Origin: an uncultured Akkermansia sp.
GTDB lineage: Bacteria; Verrucomicrobiota; Verrucomicrobiia; Verrucomicrobiales; Akkermansiaceae
Direction of reading: 5' to 3'
Length of the DNA stretch: 32,006 nt
NCBI GenBank assembly: GCA_947628035.1
Contig: CANQYL010000014.1
Location: 1 to 32,006 of the forward strand
The position numbers and the translations under genes are program-made. The notes below the pieces were generated by a model. The model saw only the letters and a list, made by a program, of their open reading frames with translations, was not told the DNA's origin and did not search any database. Of the stretch, positions 1 through 8,991 are shown one piece after another. Position 1 is the first letter of the stretch. Every line of letters begins with the position of its first letter.

Positions 1-138
1 TTCTCCCGCGTCTCTCAAACAACTCTCAACGCCATCGCCCTCTGGATGAATCGCTACCCTCGCGCCATCTTCGAGGGCAAATCCGCCTGGCATATGGCTC
101 ATTCCTTCCGCCACTATTTTACCCCTCTCTTCGCATGA
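1..138 (+). CDS. IS30-like transposase, C-terminal fragment
   Basis: This reading frame enters from the left edge and gives 45 residues before a TGA at 136-138. The visible segment contains an LNAIALWMNRYPRAIFEGKSA-type stretch, which resembles the end of IS30-family DDE transposases (an 'N-x-R-P-R' segment followed by a 'K-S/T-A/P' segment just before the C-terminus). The enzyme would cut and join the element's ends. The 5' part lies outside the window, so it is unknown whether the gene is intact. The sequence following the stop looks like an IS30-type terminal repeat and supports the call. Family assignment is from motif memory only. Confidence 0.55.
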   Translation, partial: FSRVSQTTLNAIALWMNRYPRAIFEGKSAWHMAHSFRHYFTPLFA

Positions 139-158
139 CCTCAACTCTTTCTGTCATA

Positions 159-186
159 TGTTGCATTTGTTCTTGCAATTCACACG
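159..186 (+). mobile_element. Probable right terminal repeat of an IS30-like element
   Basis: About 20 bases after the transposase stop there is a TGTTGCATTTG followed by TTCTTGCAATTCAC. This resembles the 'TGTTGCA...' termini typical of IS30-family elements, lying at the expected distance from the transposase 3' end. The matching left end is outside the window, so the exact boundary and target duplication cannot be read. From here to 288 there is only non-coding sequence carrying the promoter of the next gene. Confidence 0.45.
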
Positions 187-275
187 GTTCTTCAAAATTT
201 ATTTAAGAAAACTTAAAAGAACTGGTACCAAGCTGACGCGAGAGCCATGAAAGATATAGGGGTACATGCACGTAT

Positions 276-283
276 GGTATGAT
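276..283 (+). promoter_or_regulatory. Extended -10 promoter of the M16 protease gene
   Basis: TGG followed by TATGAT at 278-283 forms an extended -10 element. It ends 5 bases before the ATG at 289, so transcription would start at or next to the start codon. No convincing -35 box was found at the right distance. The same arrangement recurs upstream of several other genes in this window. Confidence 0.5.
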
Positions 284-288
284 ATATT

Positions 289-3200
289 ATGAGCAACGTG
301 AAGAGAATCGGCATAGAACTCATGAGAAGCGGGCTGCTACTTGCGATGAGTCTGGGGGTTTACGTGTATGGTTCCGAGGAGAAAGCACACGTGCCGACAG
401 TGCAGCAGAGAGAGCAGGAATTGAGGGAAGATGCCCACATCACGCAAGGAAAACTCAAGAGTGGGTTGCGTTACATCATTCGACCGACGTCCGAGCCAGT
501 CGGGCGTGGCTCAGTGCGTCTTTACGTCCACGTCGGTTCCCTCAGTGAGAACGAGCTGAACACAGGGTTTTCCCATTTGCTTGAGCATATGGTTTTCAAC
601 GGGAGTCGCAACTACAAACGAGGAGAACTCATTCCGGTGATGCAGAAGCTGGGACTCGGCTTCGGAGGCGATGCCAACGCGTACACGAGCTTCCGGGAAA
701 CCGTGTATATGCTGGATCTGCCCAACCTCCAGGAAAAAACGGTCGACACAGCTCTCACCATCATGCGCGATTTTGCGGATGGAGCCACGTTGGATGACGA
801 AGCCATTGACAAGGAGCGAGGTATCGTCATCAGCGAACTCAAGTCACGCGACTCCGCTTCCATGCGCGCCACCGTCAGTCTGTTGGAGCAGTTGAGTGAA
901 GGCACAAGGTTGGCCAAATACATGCCTATCGGCAAAGAAGAAGTACTGCGTCACGGGTCAGCCGACCTTGTGCGCAAGCAATACAAGGACTTTTACGTAC
1001 CGGGAAACATGGTACTCGTTCTCACCGGCGACTTTGAACCGAAACAGGCCGAAACGTGGATCAACAAACATTTCTCTGAGATGCAAGCTACGACCGTAGC
1101 ACCCATGCCGGAACTCGGTTCCCTCTCCCCCTCCTCCCAACCCGAAAAATTGATTCCTAACGAAGAACTCGCTGATTGCAACATCATCATTTCCATCGTG
1201 CGTCCTTTCGAGAAGAAACCTGATTCCTTGAAACAGCGGGCGACGGATTTGCCGTTACAGTTGGCTTGCGAAATGCTTAACCGACGCCTCAAGCGTCTCA
1301 CACACACTCCAGAATGTCCATTCAAAGTCGCCCGAACCGAGTGGGAGGATCTCTACCAAGTGACCGATCTTTCCACCCTCAGTATAACCACCGATCCTGC
1401 CAAGTGGCGACAGTCTCTGTCACTCGCTGTCGAGCAGCTGCGCCAAGCCATGCAGTTTGGCTTTGACCCCACAGAGCTGCAGGAAGCAACAGGGGCCCTC
1501 ATGGCCAACTTGCGACAAGCGCGCGACACATGGGAGACGATGCCGGCTTCAGCCATGGCGGATCTCATCGTACGTGCTCTCAGTGACGGGACGTTGATGA
1601 CCGATCCCGGGGAAGACATCCGCGCCATGGAGGTGGCGGTTCAACGCATTATGCAGAATCCGGAGCTCTGTCGGCGAGCTTTGGAGAAAGCATTTGACCT
1701 GCATCAGGCGAGGCTTACCCTCATGGGCAACCTTCCGAACGACAGCTCGGAAAAAGCACTCCGAGAAATCTTTGAACAAGCGCTCGCACAACCAGTGGAA
1801 GAGAGAGCATCTGAGACAACGAAACCCTTTGCATACGACACCATCGGTGTGCCCGGCGTCGTGTTGCACCGAGAGGATATCCAAGATCTCGGCATCACCA
1901 CTCTCACCCTTTCCAATGGCATCAAAATAAACCTTAAACCTATCGACTTTCGAAAGGGAAGCATACGCGTGACGGCGGCAGTCAACGGAGGAAGGCTTGC
2001 CCTACCCGACACGCCCGGACTCACACAAATGGTACGAGCTGTCATGCAGAGGGGCGGTCTTCAGGAACACAGCTACGATGAGCTGGAGAGTCTCTTCGCC
2101 TCCAAACGAGTCTCGCTAGACTTCGATCTTACTCCCACGCATATTGTTTTCACCGGATTGAGTTCCACAGAGGATCTTGAGTTGCAGTGCAAGTTGCTCG
2201 CTGCCTCCATCCTCTACCCCGGCTACAGAGAGGATGGCGAACTTCTTTTGCGTCACAGTCTTAACAATGAGTATCGCGATCTTGAGGCCACACCAAACGG
2301 TGTTTATGCCATGCAATCTCGCCGGGCTCTGTTTGGGAAAAATACACTCTTCGTTGTACCTCAGCGCGAGGAAATAGAAGCTCTTTCCGCCCAATCGGTC
2401 AGGGAGGTTCTCTCCCCTCTTCTGGAGAAGAACTTCACCGAAGTAAGTCTCGTGGGAGACTTTGATGTCGATGAGATCATCCCGATCCTTGAACGCACCT
2501 TTGGCGCCATGCCCCAACGTCGGACAGAACCGATACCCGTACCGGACACGAGACGTCGTGTGGAGTTCCAACCATGGGGGCAACGCGAGATCATGCGCTA
2601 CCCGACTGATCTTGACAAAACCATCGTAGCGCATGTGCACTATGCGGGCAACGGGAGAGATCTCCGTCGTAACCGTCGGCTCCATATCCTCTCCTCCATC
2701 GTGCGCGACAAACTCTTCAACGGTCTGCGCGCAAACATGGGAGAAAGCTACTCACCCAGTGCGAAACTGCAACTCAATCCGGACTTCGATAATGCTGCCC
2801 TGCTCACCACGGTAAGCTTCGGGGTAAAAGGTAACCGCACAAAGGTGAGCGCAGCCATGGAAAGTATCTGCACTGCCGTAGGACGAGGCGATATTTCCGA
2901 CGATGATTTTGAGCGGGCGAAGCGCCCCATTGTAGCAGCCATGCAGAAATCGCTCGTCTCTCCGGACTACTGGGAAGAAAATCTCATCGACCTGCAGAGT
3001 AACCCTCAACGCCTATCTCTCATGCGTGATTTTAGCAAGGATGTCCAAGGCATCACGGCAGACGAGATACGAGCTCTCGGTTGCGAAGTCTTTGGCAAAC
3101 CTGAGCAAACCAACTTTTACTTCGTCGTGCCTCAGGATACGGAAATTGATAAGGACGAAAACCAGGCTCAAGCCGGTCTAAACACCCGGGAAACAGAAGA

Positions 3201-4674
3201 GACTCCTGCCTTCAGCTCTCCTGCAGAGGGGGAATACGTCGTCCTGATGACGAAAGCTACGGCAGAGCGGGCAGAATGGAAAGCGGTGGCGGACGCGCTG
3301 CTGAAGAAATACGCCGGAGCCACGCTCGAAACCGTGGAAAAATTGGATGTAGAGAGTTGTGCGGAAACCCTGCGCAGGAGTGGCGCACGCTATGCCGCCA
3401 TCGTTCTGCGTCCCGAGGAGGTTAACCGAGCCACGGTTGACATCTTGCACCGAGCCACTCGAAAAATCGACGACGATCCGTACGGAGACTGCCTGTGGGG
3501 GATCATATCCGGAAGCAACGCGGAAGACGCTCTGCGCATCGCTCAGCATGAAAAACCGCTCATCATCACAAGTCTCCTCTCCACCATGGTCGAGCCCGAC
3601 TGCTCCCGGATGGAACGCAGTTTCTGCATGACAGAGAAGAAAGACTTCGCCATCACGGAACGCCATGGCTATGACTCGTCCTCCACCTCCACCTTCACCG
3701 CTGACACTCCGGAGGGTCTTGATGTCATCCAAAACGGCTTGCAACCCCGTTTCTCCTACCAGCTCTCCACGCAGGCACCTCAGCTTATCGTTGCCGGAGG
3801 ACACGGTTCACCCTTCAGTCTCGAAATGCCTTCGTGCAAGGGTCTCATCTTCTCCGCTGATAATCGTTTCCACCAAGTGGGCTGCCAACACCTCATCGCT
3901 TTTGCCAGCGCACGCCAGCCCGCCCTAGAAGGCAAAACGGGCGCACTGCAAAGTCTTGCAGAAGCGATGCATTTCCCCATCATTGAACCTGATGAGACCG
4001 TGCGAGTGTGGGTGGATATGGGTCCCGGGGAAAGAGGAGATGTCCACAGTACCACTCAAAGCATGGTCATCACGGCTCTCTCTGCTTACGGATGCAACCA
4101 ATTTTCCGGCTACACCGTGCCCTCCTGGCACCACGAGGCAGCCCAAAACACATTGCAGTTCTTTCTGAAACACACGGATGAAACAACTTTAGCTGAGGCC
4201 TTTTATCTGGGCAACCAGATGCTTATCGCTCGCACGTTGGAATTGGATCCGAAATTGCTCAATGTGCAGTTCAACGATTCGGAGATCAGTCCGACTCTCC
4301 AACGCGACATCCTGCAAGCAGGCGCTCATATACCCACGGCCAAAGCTCGTGAAGCAGTCGGGCTTGTCCAGGAACGCGACATCCTCGCATTCTTCGGCGA
4401 CCCCGCATGGGTAGCTGCAGTGGACAGCACGCGCATACCTGCCCCGCTTCAAATGACTTGGAACGAATCCGCTCGTGACCTCTCCATCACGGCGAGGATC
4501 GATTTTTCCGGACCCGCCGCCGCCCTTTTTCCCAAGCGGCTCCGGGAAGCTGAAACCATCAGCTGCAGCCTGAAAAATGCCATCATCACAGATGATTTCA
4601 TCCTCATTCCTTCCCTCTCCCTCAAAAAAGGAGAATCCATCACGATCCATCTGACGCCTGAGGGAACTAACTGA
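289..4674 (+). CDS. Secreted M16 (PqqL-like) zinc protease with gingipain-like C-terminal extension
   Basis: The 1461-residue protein begins with a signal peptide (hydrophobic segment about residues 14-27). An M16 peptidase domain follows with the inverted zinc motif HLLEH at residues 96-100; E183, in the segment ERGIVISE, is the likely third ligand. The NAYTSF and ETVY motifs around residues 130-140 match PqqL-type M16 proteases. Second and later M16-like domains run to about residue 985. PqqL-type proteins are usually around 930 residues. The extra 450-500 residues contain segments resembling gingipain/caspase-like (C25-like) domains: an 'RPEEVNRA' segment, 'DDDPYGDCLWGIISG', a GHG with candidate catalytic H1172, and a GYTVPSW segment. 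Where such domains usually have a G-N-C nucleophile motif, this protein reads G-P-G (about residues 1245-1247), so that domain may be inactive. It is probably periplasmic or outer-membrane associated. The M16 call is firm; the extension call is by recall of family motifs. A short intergenic gap separates it from the next gene. Confidence 0.85.
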   Translation: MSNVKRIGIELMRSGLLLAMSLGVYVYGSEEKAHVPTVQQREQELREDAHITQGKLKSGLRYIIRPTSEPVGRGSVRLYVHVGSLSENELNTGFSHLLEHMVFNGSRNYKRGELIPVMQKLGLGFGGDANAYTSFRETVYMLDLPNLQEKTVDTALTIMRDFADGATLDDEAIDKERGIVISELKSRDSASMRATVSLLEQLSEGTRLAKYMPIGKEEVLRHGSADLVRKQYKDFYVPGNMVLVLTGDFEPKQAETWINKHFSEMQATTVAPMPELGSLSPSSQPEKLIPNEELADCNIIISIVRPFEKKPDSLKQRATDLPLQLACEMLNRRLKRLTHTPECPFKVARTEWEDLYQVTDLSTLSITTDPAKWRQSLSLAVEQLRQAMQFGFDPTELQEATGALMANLRQARDTWETMPASAMADLIVRALSDGTLMTDPGEDIRAMEVAVQRIMQNPELCRRALEKAFDLHQARLTLMGNLPNDSSEKALREIFEQALAQPVEERASETTKPFAYDTIGVPGVVLHREDIQDLGITTLTLSNGIKINLKPIDFRKGSIRVTAAVNGGRLALPDTPGLTQMVRAVMQRGGLQEHSYDELESLFASKRVSLDFDLTPTHIVFTGLSSTEDLELQCKLLAASILYPGYREDGELLLRHSLNNEYRDLEATPNGVYAMQSRRALFGKNTLFVVPQREEIEALSAQSVREVLSPLLEKNFTEVSLVGDFDVDEIIPILERTFGAMPQRRTEPIPVPDTRRRVEFQPWGQREIMRYPTDLDKTIVAHVHYAGNGRDLRRNRRLHILSSIVRDKLFNGLRANMGESYSPSAKLQLNPDFDNAALLTTVSFGVKGNRTKVSAAMESICTAVGRGDISDDDFERAKRPIVAAMQKSLVSPDYWEENLIDLQSNPQRLSLMRDFSKDVQGITADEIRALGCEVFGKPEQTNFYFVVPQDTEIDKDENQAQAGLNTRETEETPAFSSPAEGEYVVLMTKATAERAEWKAVADALLKKYAGATLETVEKLDVESCAETLRRSGARYAAIVLRPEEVNRATVDILHRATRKIDDDPYGDCLWGIISGSNAEDALRIAQHEKPLIITSLLSTMVEPDCSRMERSFCMTEKKDFAITERHGYDSSSTSTFTADTPEGLDVIQNGLQPRFSYQLSTQAPQLIVAGGHGSPFSLEMPSCKGLIFSADNRFHQVGCQHLIAFASARQPALEGKTGALQSLAEAMHFPIIEPDETVRVWVDMGPGERGDVHSTTQSMVITALSAYGCNQFSGYTVPSWHHEAAQNTLQFFLKHTDETTLAEAFYLGNQMLIARTLELDPKLLNVQFNDSEISPTLQRDILQAGAHIPTAKAREAVGLVQERDILAFFGDPAWVAAVDSTRIPAPLQMTWNESARDLSITARIDFSGPAAALFPKRLREAETISCSLKNAIITDDFILIPSLSLKKGESITIHLTPEGTN

Positions 4675-4711
4675 CGCGGATATTCTTTTGCGCCCAACTC
4701 CACGAGAAGCC

Positions 4712-6007
4712 ATGTTTTCATTTCTGCGCAGGTATGTGCTGATCTTTCTCGTTCTATGGGGAGGTTTGGCAATCTGGCAGAGCGCGGGAAAGGTGAGTGA
4801 TCTCCGGAACGAGCGTATGCACACGCTCATTCTGATTGAAAAGACCCGTGCCAAACTGGAATACACGCGCAAGAAGATTAAGGTCACTCAGATGTCCGGA
4901 TTTATGCTGCTTAAGGATGTGATCACGTTCTCCGACTATTCAACACTGAAGGAACGAGCAACAAAACTCTTTGACGAGTACCGCTCCCTTCAGCGCGATG
5001 AAGAAGAGCTTCAAATCCGCTACGACCAACTTCAAGAAAATTACGTGAGTGTCGAGGGAACCCCACTCGGTAAAGACAACGACTTTCACAACTTTCTCAA
5101 AGCTTCCTTGTTCATCCTGTTGGCCGCCCTCGGAGCCGTGTGGTCGGAAGCTCTGCTGGCAACGCTTGGCCTCCTGTCAGCGACTCTTGCGGGCAAACTT
5201 CTCCTCTTTTACGGCCTAGCACCCTGGGTGGAAGGACTCGGTTCGCTCCACCTGTCCGACAGCAACACGACTCTCCCCCAATCGACACACAGCGAGAATG
5301 ACGGAGAGTTCGGCTGCAAAATGCTGCACATCGCGCTCCGTCCGGACGAGTCCATCAGCGTTCGTGATGAGGCCTTCTGCGCCGGGTACTCGGACTCTCC
5401 ACAACTCACCAAGGACACCCATTGGATATTCAGTCTCCGCCATCCCTTGATGAGCATCCTCTGCGGCCTCACCCTGATGACCCGCTTCCGTTCCGCTCCT
5501 GAAAGCGCGGTTGAGCACACGCTGAGCATCTCCTCCGACGACCCCGATGAATACTTCAGCAAACTTCTTCTACGCGAAGGAGAAAGAGTACTCATCAGTC
5601 CGACCTATCTCGTGGCATTCGGCTCCGGCATTCAAATCTCCGCCTGCTGGAAACTCTTCTCCCTTCCTGCTTGGTGTCTTGGGCAAATCCGCTACTACAC
5701 CCTCACGGGTTCCGGTACAGTTGTCGTTCGCTCCCAGGGAGGCATCACTCAGTTGACTGTGTCGCCCGCGCTTCCTCTCATCCGGAAAAAGCACAGTCTG
5801 ATCACTTCCTCATCAGGCGTCCTCCTTTCCGCCCGCCGCACGGAGACCCTGGTTCCCTACATCCTCGGTCGAACCGACCTCTTCGACCTCCAGCTCCGAG
5901 GTGAGGGCTGCGTCCGCCTCCGCAACGCCCAAGTCGTGCCGGCTACGCTTGTGGAGAAGACCTTTTACACCTTCCTGGAGGGGCTCGGCAAACTACTCGG
6001 TTTCTGA
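4712..6007 (+). CDS. Membrane protein with coiled coil and AIM24-like domain
   Basis: The start is placed at ATG 4712, which has a GAGAAG upstream; a TTG eight codons earlier is also open. This gives 431 residues. An N-terminal membrane segment (about residues 6-20) is followed by a charged helical region likely to form a coiled coil (about 30-110). One or two more membrane segments lie around 130-175. The C-terminal half is beta-rich: a GERVLISPTYLVAF stretch and a later TGSGTVVVRSQGG stretch resemble AIM24-family proteins, a fold of unclear function. The gene lies 37 bases after the M16 gene on the same strand and may be cotranscribed with it. A new promoter starts immediately after its stop. 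The domain match is from memory and the biochemical role is unknown. Confidence 0.6.
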   Translation: MFSFLRRYVLIFLVLWGGLAIWQSAGKVSDLRNERMHTLILIEKTRAKLEYTRKKIKVTQMSGFMLLKDVITFSDYSTLKERATKLFDEYRSLQRDEEELQIRYDQLQENYVSVEGTPLGKDNDFHNFLKASLFILLAALGAVWSEALLATLGLLSATLAGKLLLFYGLAPWVEGLGSLHLSDSNTTLPQSTHSENDGEFGCKMLHIALRPDESISVRDEAFCAGYSDSPQLTKDTHWIFSLRHPLMSILCGLTLMTRFRSAPESAVEHTLSISSDDPDEYFSKLLLREGERVLISPTYLVAFGSGIQISACWKLFSLPAWCLGQIRYYTLTGSGTVVVRSQGGITQLTVSPALPLIRKKHSLITSSSGVLLSARRTETLVPYILGRTDLFDLQLRGEGCVRLRNAQVVPATLVEKTFYTFLEGLGKLLGF

Positions 6008-6020
6008 CCCAAAAATCCTC

Positions 6021-6054
6021 TTGTCTCCTGCAACACTTTTGGTAGAATGCACTT
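6021..6054 (+). promoter_or_regulatory. Promoter of the ABC transporter operon, predicted leaderless
   Basis: TTGTCT at 6021-6026, a spacer of 16 bases, then TAGAAT at 6043-6048 preceded by TGG (extended -10). The usual transcription start seven bases after the -10 falls exactly on the GTG start codon at 6055, so no ribosome-binding site can exist upstream. Confidence 0.65.
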
Positions 6055-7386
6055 GTGCGCCGGTACATCGTCAAGCGACTGATTCTGGCTCCGATCACGC
6101 TGATCGGAGTTACGTTGATCGTGTTTTGTCTGACCCGCATAGTGCCGGGAGGTCCCGTGGACAGGATCCTCCAAGAACAGGTCATCGCCTCGCTCTCCGG
6201 GGAAAAAACGAGTGGCATCAACACATCACAGGTCAGTGATGCCGAGCGCGAAAAACTGGAGGATCTCTTCAATCTCAACGAACCCATCTTTAAAGCCTAC
6301 CTCCAATGGCTCGGCATCCTTCGCTCCCGCACAAACATCAACCGCGCCGAATTTAGCTCCGAAGGACGCGCAACCATCACTCTTTCCGCACCGGACGGAT
6401 CCCCCCGCACTCTGGATATCCAACGGGAGGGACTCACGCCCCGCTTCCATGCACCTGCCTGGTTTAGCGAAGAAGGTTGGAAGCTCATCATTGAGCCGCC
6501 AAAAGAACCGAGCAAACAGCATCCCCGTACTTCGACGCGACCTTTTCCACCGCACCATGAAGCATCCGACCTCGCCCGACGCGCCGGCAGCAGACCATGG
6601 CGTGCCGTCATATTCCGGGAGGAATGGAACGGTCTCCTGCAGGGCAATCTCGGTAGCTCCTACAAGTACAACGAGCCCGTCCTTTCCATGATTCTCAGCC
6701 GGCTCCCTGTCTCCCTCTACTTCGGCATCCTGGCCGCCATCATCACCTACTTGATCAGTATTCCTCTCGGCGTTTTCAAGACCATGCATCACGGCAGCTG
6801 GACCGATAGCGTCACCAGCATCCTCGTCTTCATCGGTTATGCGGTACCCGGCTTTGCTCTGGGTGCCGTGCTGCTCATCTATCTCGGGGCCAGACTGGAA
6901 TATTTCCCTCTGTACGGCCTCACGAGCGTGAATTATGAGAGCATGAGCCTCAATGAAAAAATCTCCGACCTGGCGGCGCACACCGTCCTTCCCCTCACCT
7001 GCTACATCATCGGAGCCCTCGCCACGACCACAATGATGGTCAAGAACAACCTGATGGAAAACTTGGCGACCGACTATATGCGCACAGCGGCAGCCAAGGG
7101 GCTCAGCTTCCGGCGCTCCACGTGGCTCCACGCCCTGCGAAATGCGATCATCCCCGTGGCCTCAGGTCTCGGGGGCGTCATCTGTTCCGTCGTGGGAGGT
7201 TCCATCCTCATTGAGCGCGTTTTTGACATCCGAGGCTTCGGCATGCTGAGTTTCCAAGCGCTCATGGACAAAGATTACACACTTATCATGGGCACCCTCC
7301 TCCTCAGCTCCGTCATCATTATCCTGGGCAATCTGCTTTCAGATATTCTCGTCGCCTGGCTTGATCCCCGCATCAAATTTCGTTAA
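6055..7386 (+). CDS. yejB: Peptide ABC transporter permease, YejB/OppB-like
   Basis: A 443-residue inner-membrane permease of the dipeptide/oligopeptide family. The N-terminus (RRYIVKRL followed by a hydrophobic helix and TRIVPGGPVD) is typical of OppB/YejB. The core permease domain spans about residues 215-440, with an EAA-loop segment (YMRTAAAKGLSFRRSTWLHALRN region) that contacts the ATPase. Between the first helix and the core there is an inserted periplasmic-looking region (about residues 90-200), making it longer than OppB (about 306) and YejB (about 360). The GTG start at 6055 is chosen because the promoter leaves no earlier option. The stop is directly abutted by the ATG of the partner permease, so the two are in one operon. 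Substrate (peptides, possibly microcin-like or murein peptides) is inferred from the family only. Confidence 0.85.
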   Translation: MRRYIVKRLILAPITLIGVTLIVFCLTRIVPGGPVDRILQEQVIASLSGEKTSGINTSQVSDAEREKLEDLFNLNEPIFKAYLQWLGILRSRTNINRAEFSSEGRATITLSAPDGSPRTLDIQREGLTPRFHAPAWFSEEGWKLIIEPPKEPSKQHPRTSTRPFPPHHEASDLARRAGSRPWRAVIFREEWNGLLQGNLGSSYKYNEPVLSMILSRLPVSLYFGILAAIITYLISIPLGVFKTMHHGSWTDSVTSILVFIGYAVPGFALGAVLLIYLGARLEYFPLYGLTSVNYESMSLNEKISDLAAHTVLPLTCYIIGALATTTMMVKNNLMENLATDYMRTAAAKGLSFRRSTWLHALRNAIIPVASGLGGVICSVVGGSILIERVFDIRGFGMLSFQALMDKDYTLIMGTLLLSSVIIILGNLLSDILVAWLDPRIKFR

Positions 7387-8982
7387 ATGAAAAAGAACTC
7401 GCTAGCCCTGATTCTCATCGCAGCGGCGCTCCTGAGCTCCGTTGCCGAACTGCGCGGCTGGCTTCTTCCTACCCTCTCCTGGTCTTTTTCTGTCTCCCGA
7501 CAGCTCAGTTTCCTCTCTGCTCCGCCGGAGCTCTGCCCCGCTCTGGCGGCTGACGGACGGGTACACTGGTTCGGCTGGATGATTGTCGTCCTTCTCATTG
7601 CGACAGGTTTCTATCTCCTGCTGCGTCCCTCATCCCGCTTCAAACTATCCCCTCAAGCTCGACGCAGCATAACATTATTCCGAGCTCACAAACGAGCCTC
7701 TCTTTCTCTCCTTTTGTTGGGGGGACTCGTTCTCTTTGCCGCAGCCGACCAACTCATCGTGGGAAAACGCGCCCTCGCTGTACAAACTGAACAGGGTGAA
7801 TGGTTCTTCCCCGCTTTTCAACGCAACATCATCCCGGGTGCGACCTTCGGTCTCTCCGGCAACGCCGCCCTTGCAGAAACCGACTACCGGGCCCTGCATG
7901 CCGCCCTCGGCAAGCCGGGAGGTCCGCAGTTTGTTCTCATGCCTCTCATCCCGTGGAATCCTACCGGTGATCCGGCGCCCTACCCAATGGAAAAATTGGT
8001 GGTGAAAGAGGGTCTGCTCTATACGCCGGACGGCACCTCCCTCTTTGATGGGCAAGCCTGCCGTCTCTTCCGCAACGGGGAAGTGCACCTGCGTATCCGT
8101 TACCGGCGCGGCAAGCCCGACGGTCATGTGCAGGGCTGGAACAGAGAACGCCGTGAGGTGTACTCCGCGCTCTGGCAGAGTGGTCAACTCCTTTCTGAAT
8201 CATACTCCGGCGAGGGATCTACCCCCAACTTTCTGCAGCAAAGCACCACGGATCACTTCCTCGTCCACTACCACCCTGCTCCGCCGTTCACCGGAGGACA
8301 CCTCCTCGGCACAGACAGCGCAGGAGATGACATAGCCGCCTACCTTTTCGGAGGACTTCAGGTGAACATTCAGGCAGCCATCTTCTACCTGCCTTTCATC
8401 TACGCCATCGGACTGTCCATCGGTATGCTCATGGGCTACTGGGGCGGCACGTTCGACATCGTGACACAACGCTTCATCGAGATCCTCTCTCAGCTTCCGT
8501 TCCTATTCCTGGTGATGATTCTGACGGATTTTGTTCCGGTAAGTCTGAGAGGAATGTTCGTAACTCTTGCGCTGATGATTATACTGGGATGGATGCCGAT
8601 GACCTACCTGATTCGCACGGCGACCATGCGAGAGAAAGCGCGTGACTACGTAGCGGCAGCTCGCTCCATGGGCGCCGGCTCCCTGCATATTATGCTGCGT
8701 CACGTCCTGCCGAATCTCTCACCCATCATCATCACCCTCATCCCCTTCAGCGTGGCTACGGTTGTGCTCTCCCTCACCTCGCTGGATTACCTCGGCTTCG
8801 GACTTCCGGATTCCTACGCCGCGTGGGGGCGCTTGCTCAACGATGGGTTGGCAAAACTTTCCTCCCCATGGGTGGCCTCCGCCGCTGTGGGTGCACTTGT
8901 CGTCCTCCTCCTGCTCATCACTTTCATCGGTGAGGGGGTGCGTGACGTTACCGACCCGCACCGCCATTCCCACTACGAATAG
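7387..8982 (+). CDS. yejE: Peptide ABC transporter permease, YejE/OppC-like, with large periplasmic insert
   Basis: 531 residues, much longer than OppC (about 300) or YejE (about 340). After N-terminal membrane helices there is a segment like that of YejE: a WFFPAFQRN stretch, then FGLSGNAALAETDYRA, then PLIPWNP. Around residues 205-275 the sequence RLFRNGEVHLRIRYRRGKP and what follows resembles MORN_2/YwqK-type repeats, which is unusual in a permease. The core permease domain begins after the LLGTDSAGDD segment (equivalent to the GTD-x-x-G-R-D motif) and contains the EAA-loop segment YVAAARSMGAGSLHIMLRH. It would pair with the YejB-like permease to form the membrane channel. The start codon directly follows the upstream stop, and the binding-protein gene follows after nine bases. 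Confidence 0.85.
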   Translation: MKKNSLALILIAAALLSSVAELRGWLLPTLSWSFSVSRQLSFLSAPPELCPALAADGRVHWFGWMIVVLLIATGFYLLLRPSSRFKLSPQARRSITLFRAHKRASLSLLLLGGLVLFAAADQLIVGKRALAVQTEQGEWFFPAFQRNIIPGATFGLSGNAALAETDYRALHAALGKPGGPQFVLMPLIPWNPTGDPAPYPMEKLVVKEGLLYTPDGTSLFDGQACRLFRNGEVHLRIRYRRGKPDGHVQGWNRERREVYSALWQSGQLLSESYSGEGSTPNFLQQSTTDHFLVHYHPAPPFTGGHLLGTDSAGDDIAAYLFGGLQVNIQAAIFYLPFIYAIGLSIGMLMGYWGGTFDIVTQRFIEILSQLPFLFLVMILTDFVPVSLRGMFVTLALMIILGWMPMTYLIRTATMREKARDYVAAARSMGAGSLHIMLRHVLPNLSPIIITLIPFSVATVVLSLTSLDYLGFGLPDSYAAWGRLLNDGLAKLSSPWVASAAVGALVVLLLLITFIGEGVRDVTDPHRHSHYE

Positions 8983-8991
8983 TCATCCCTC

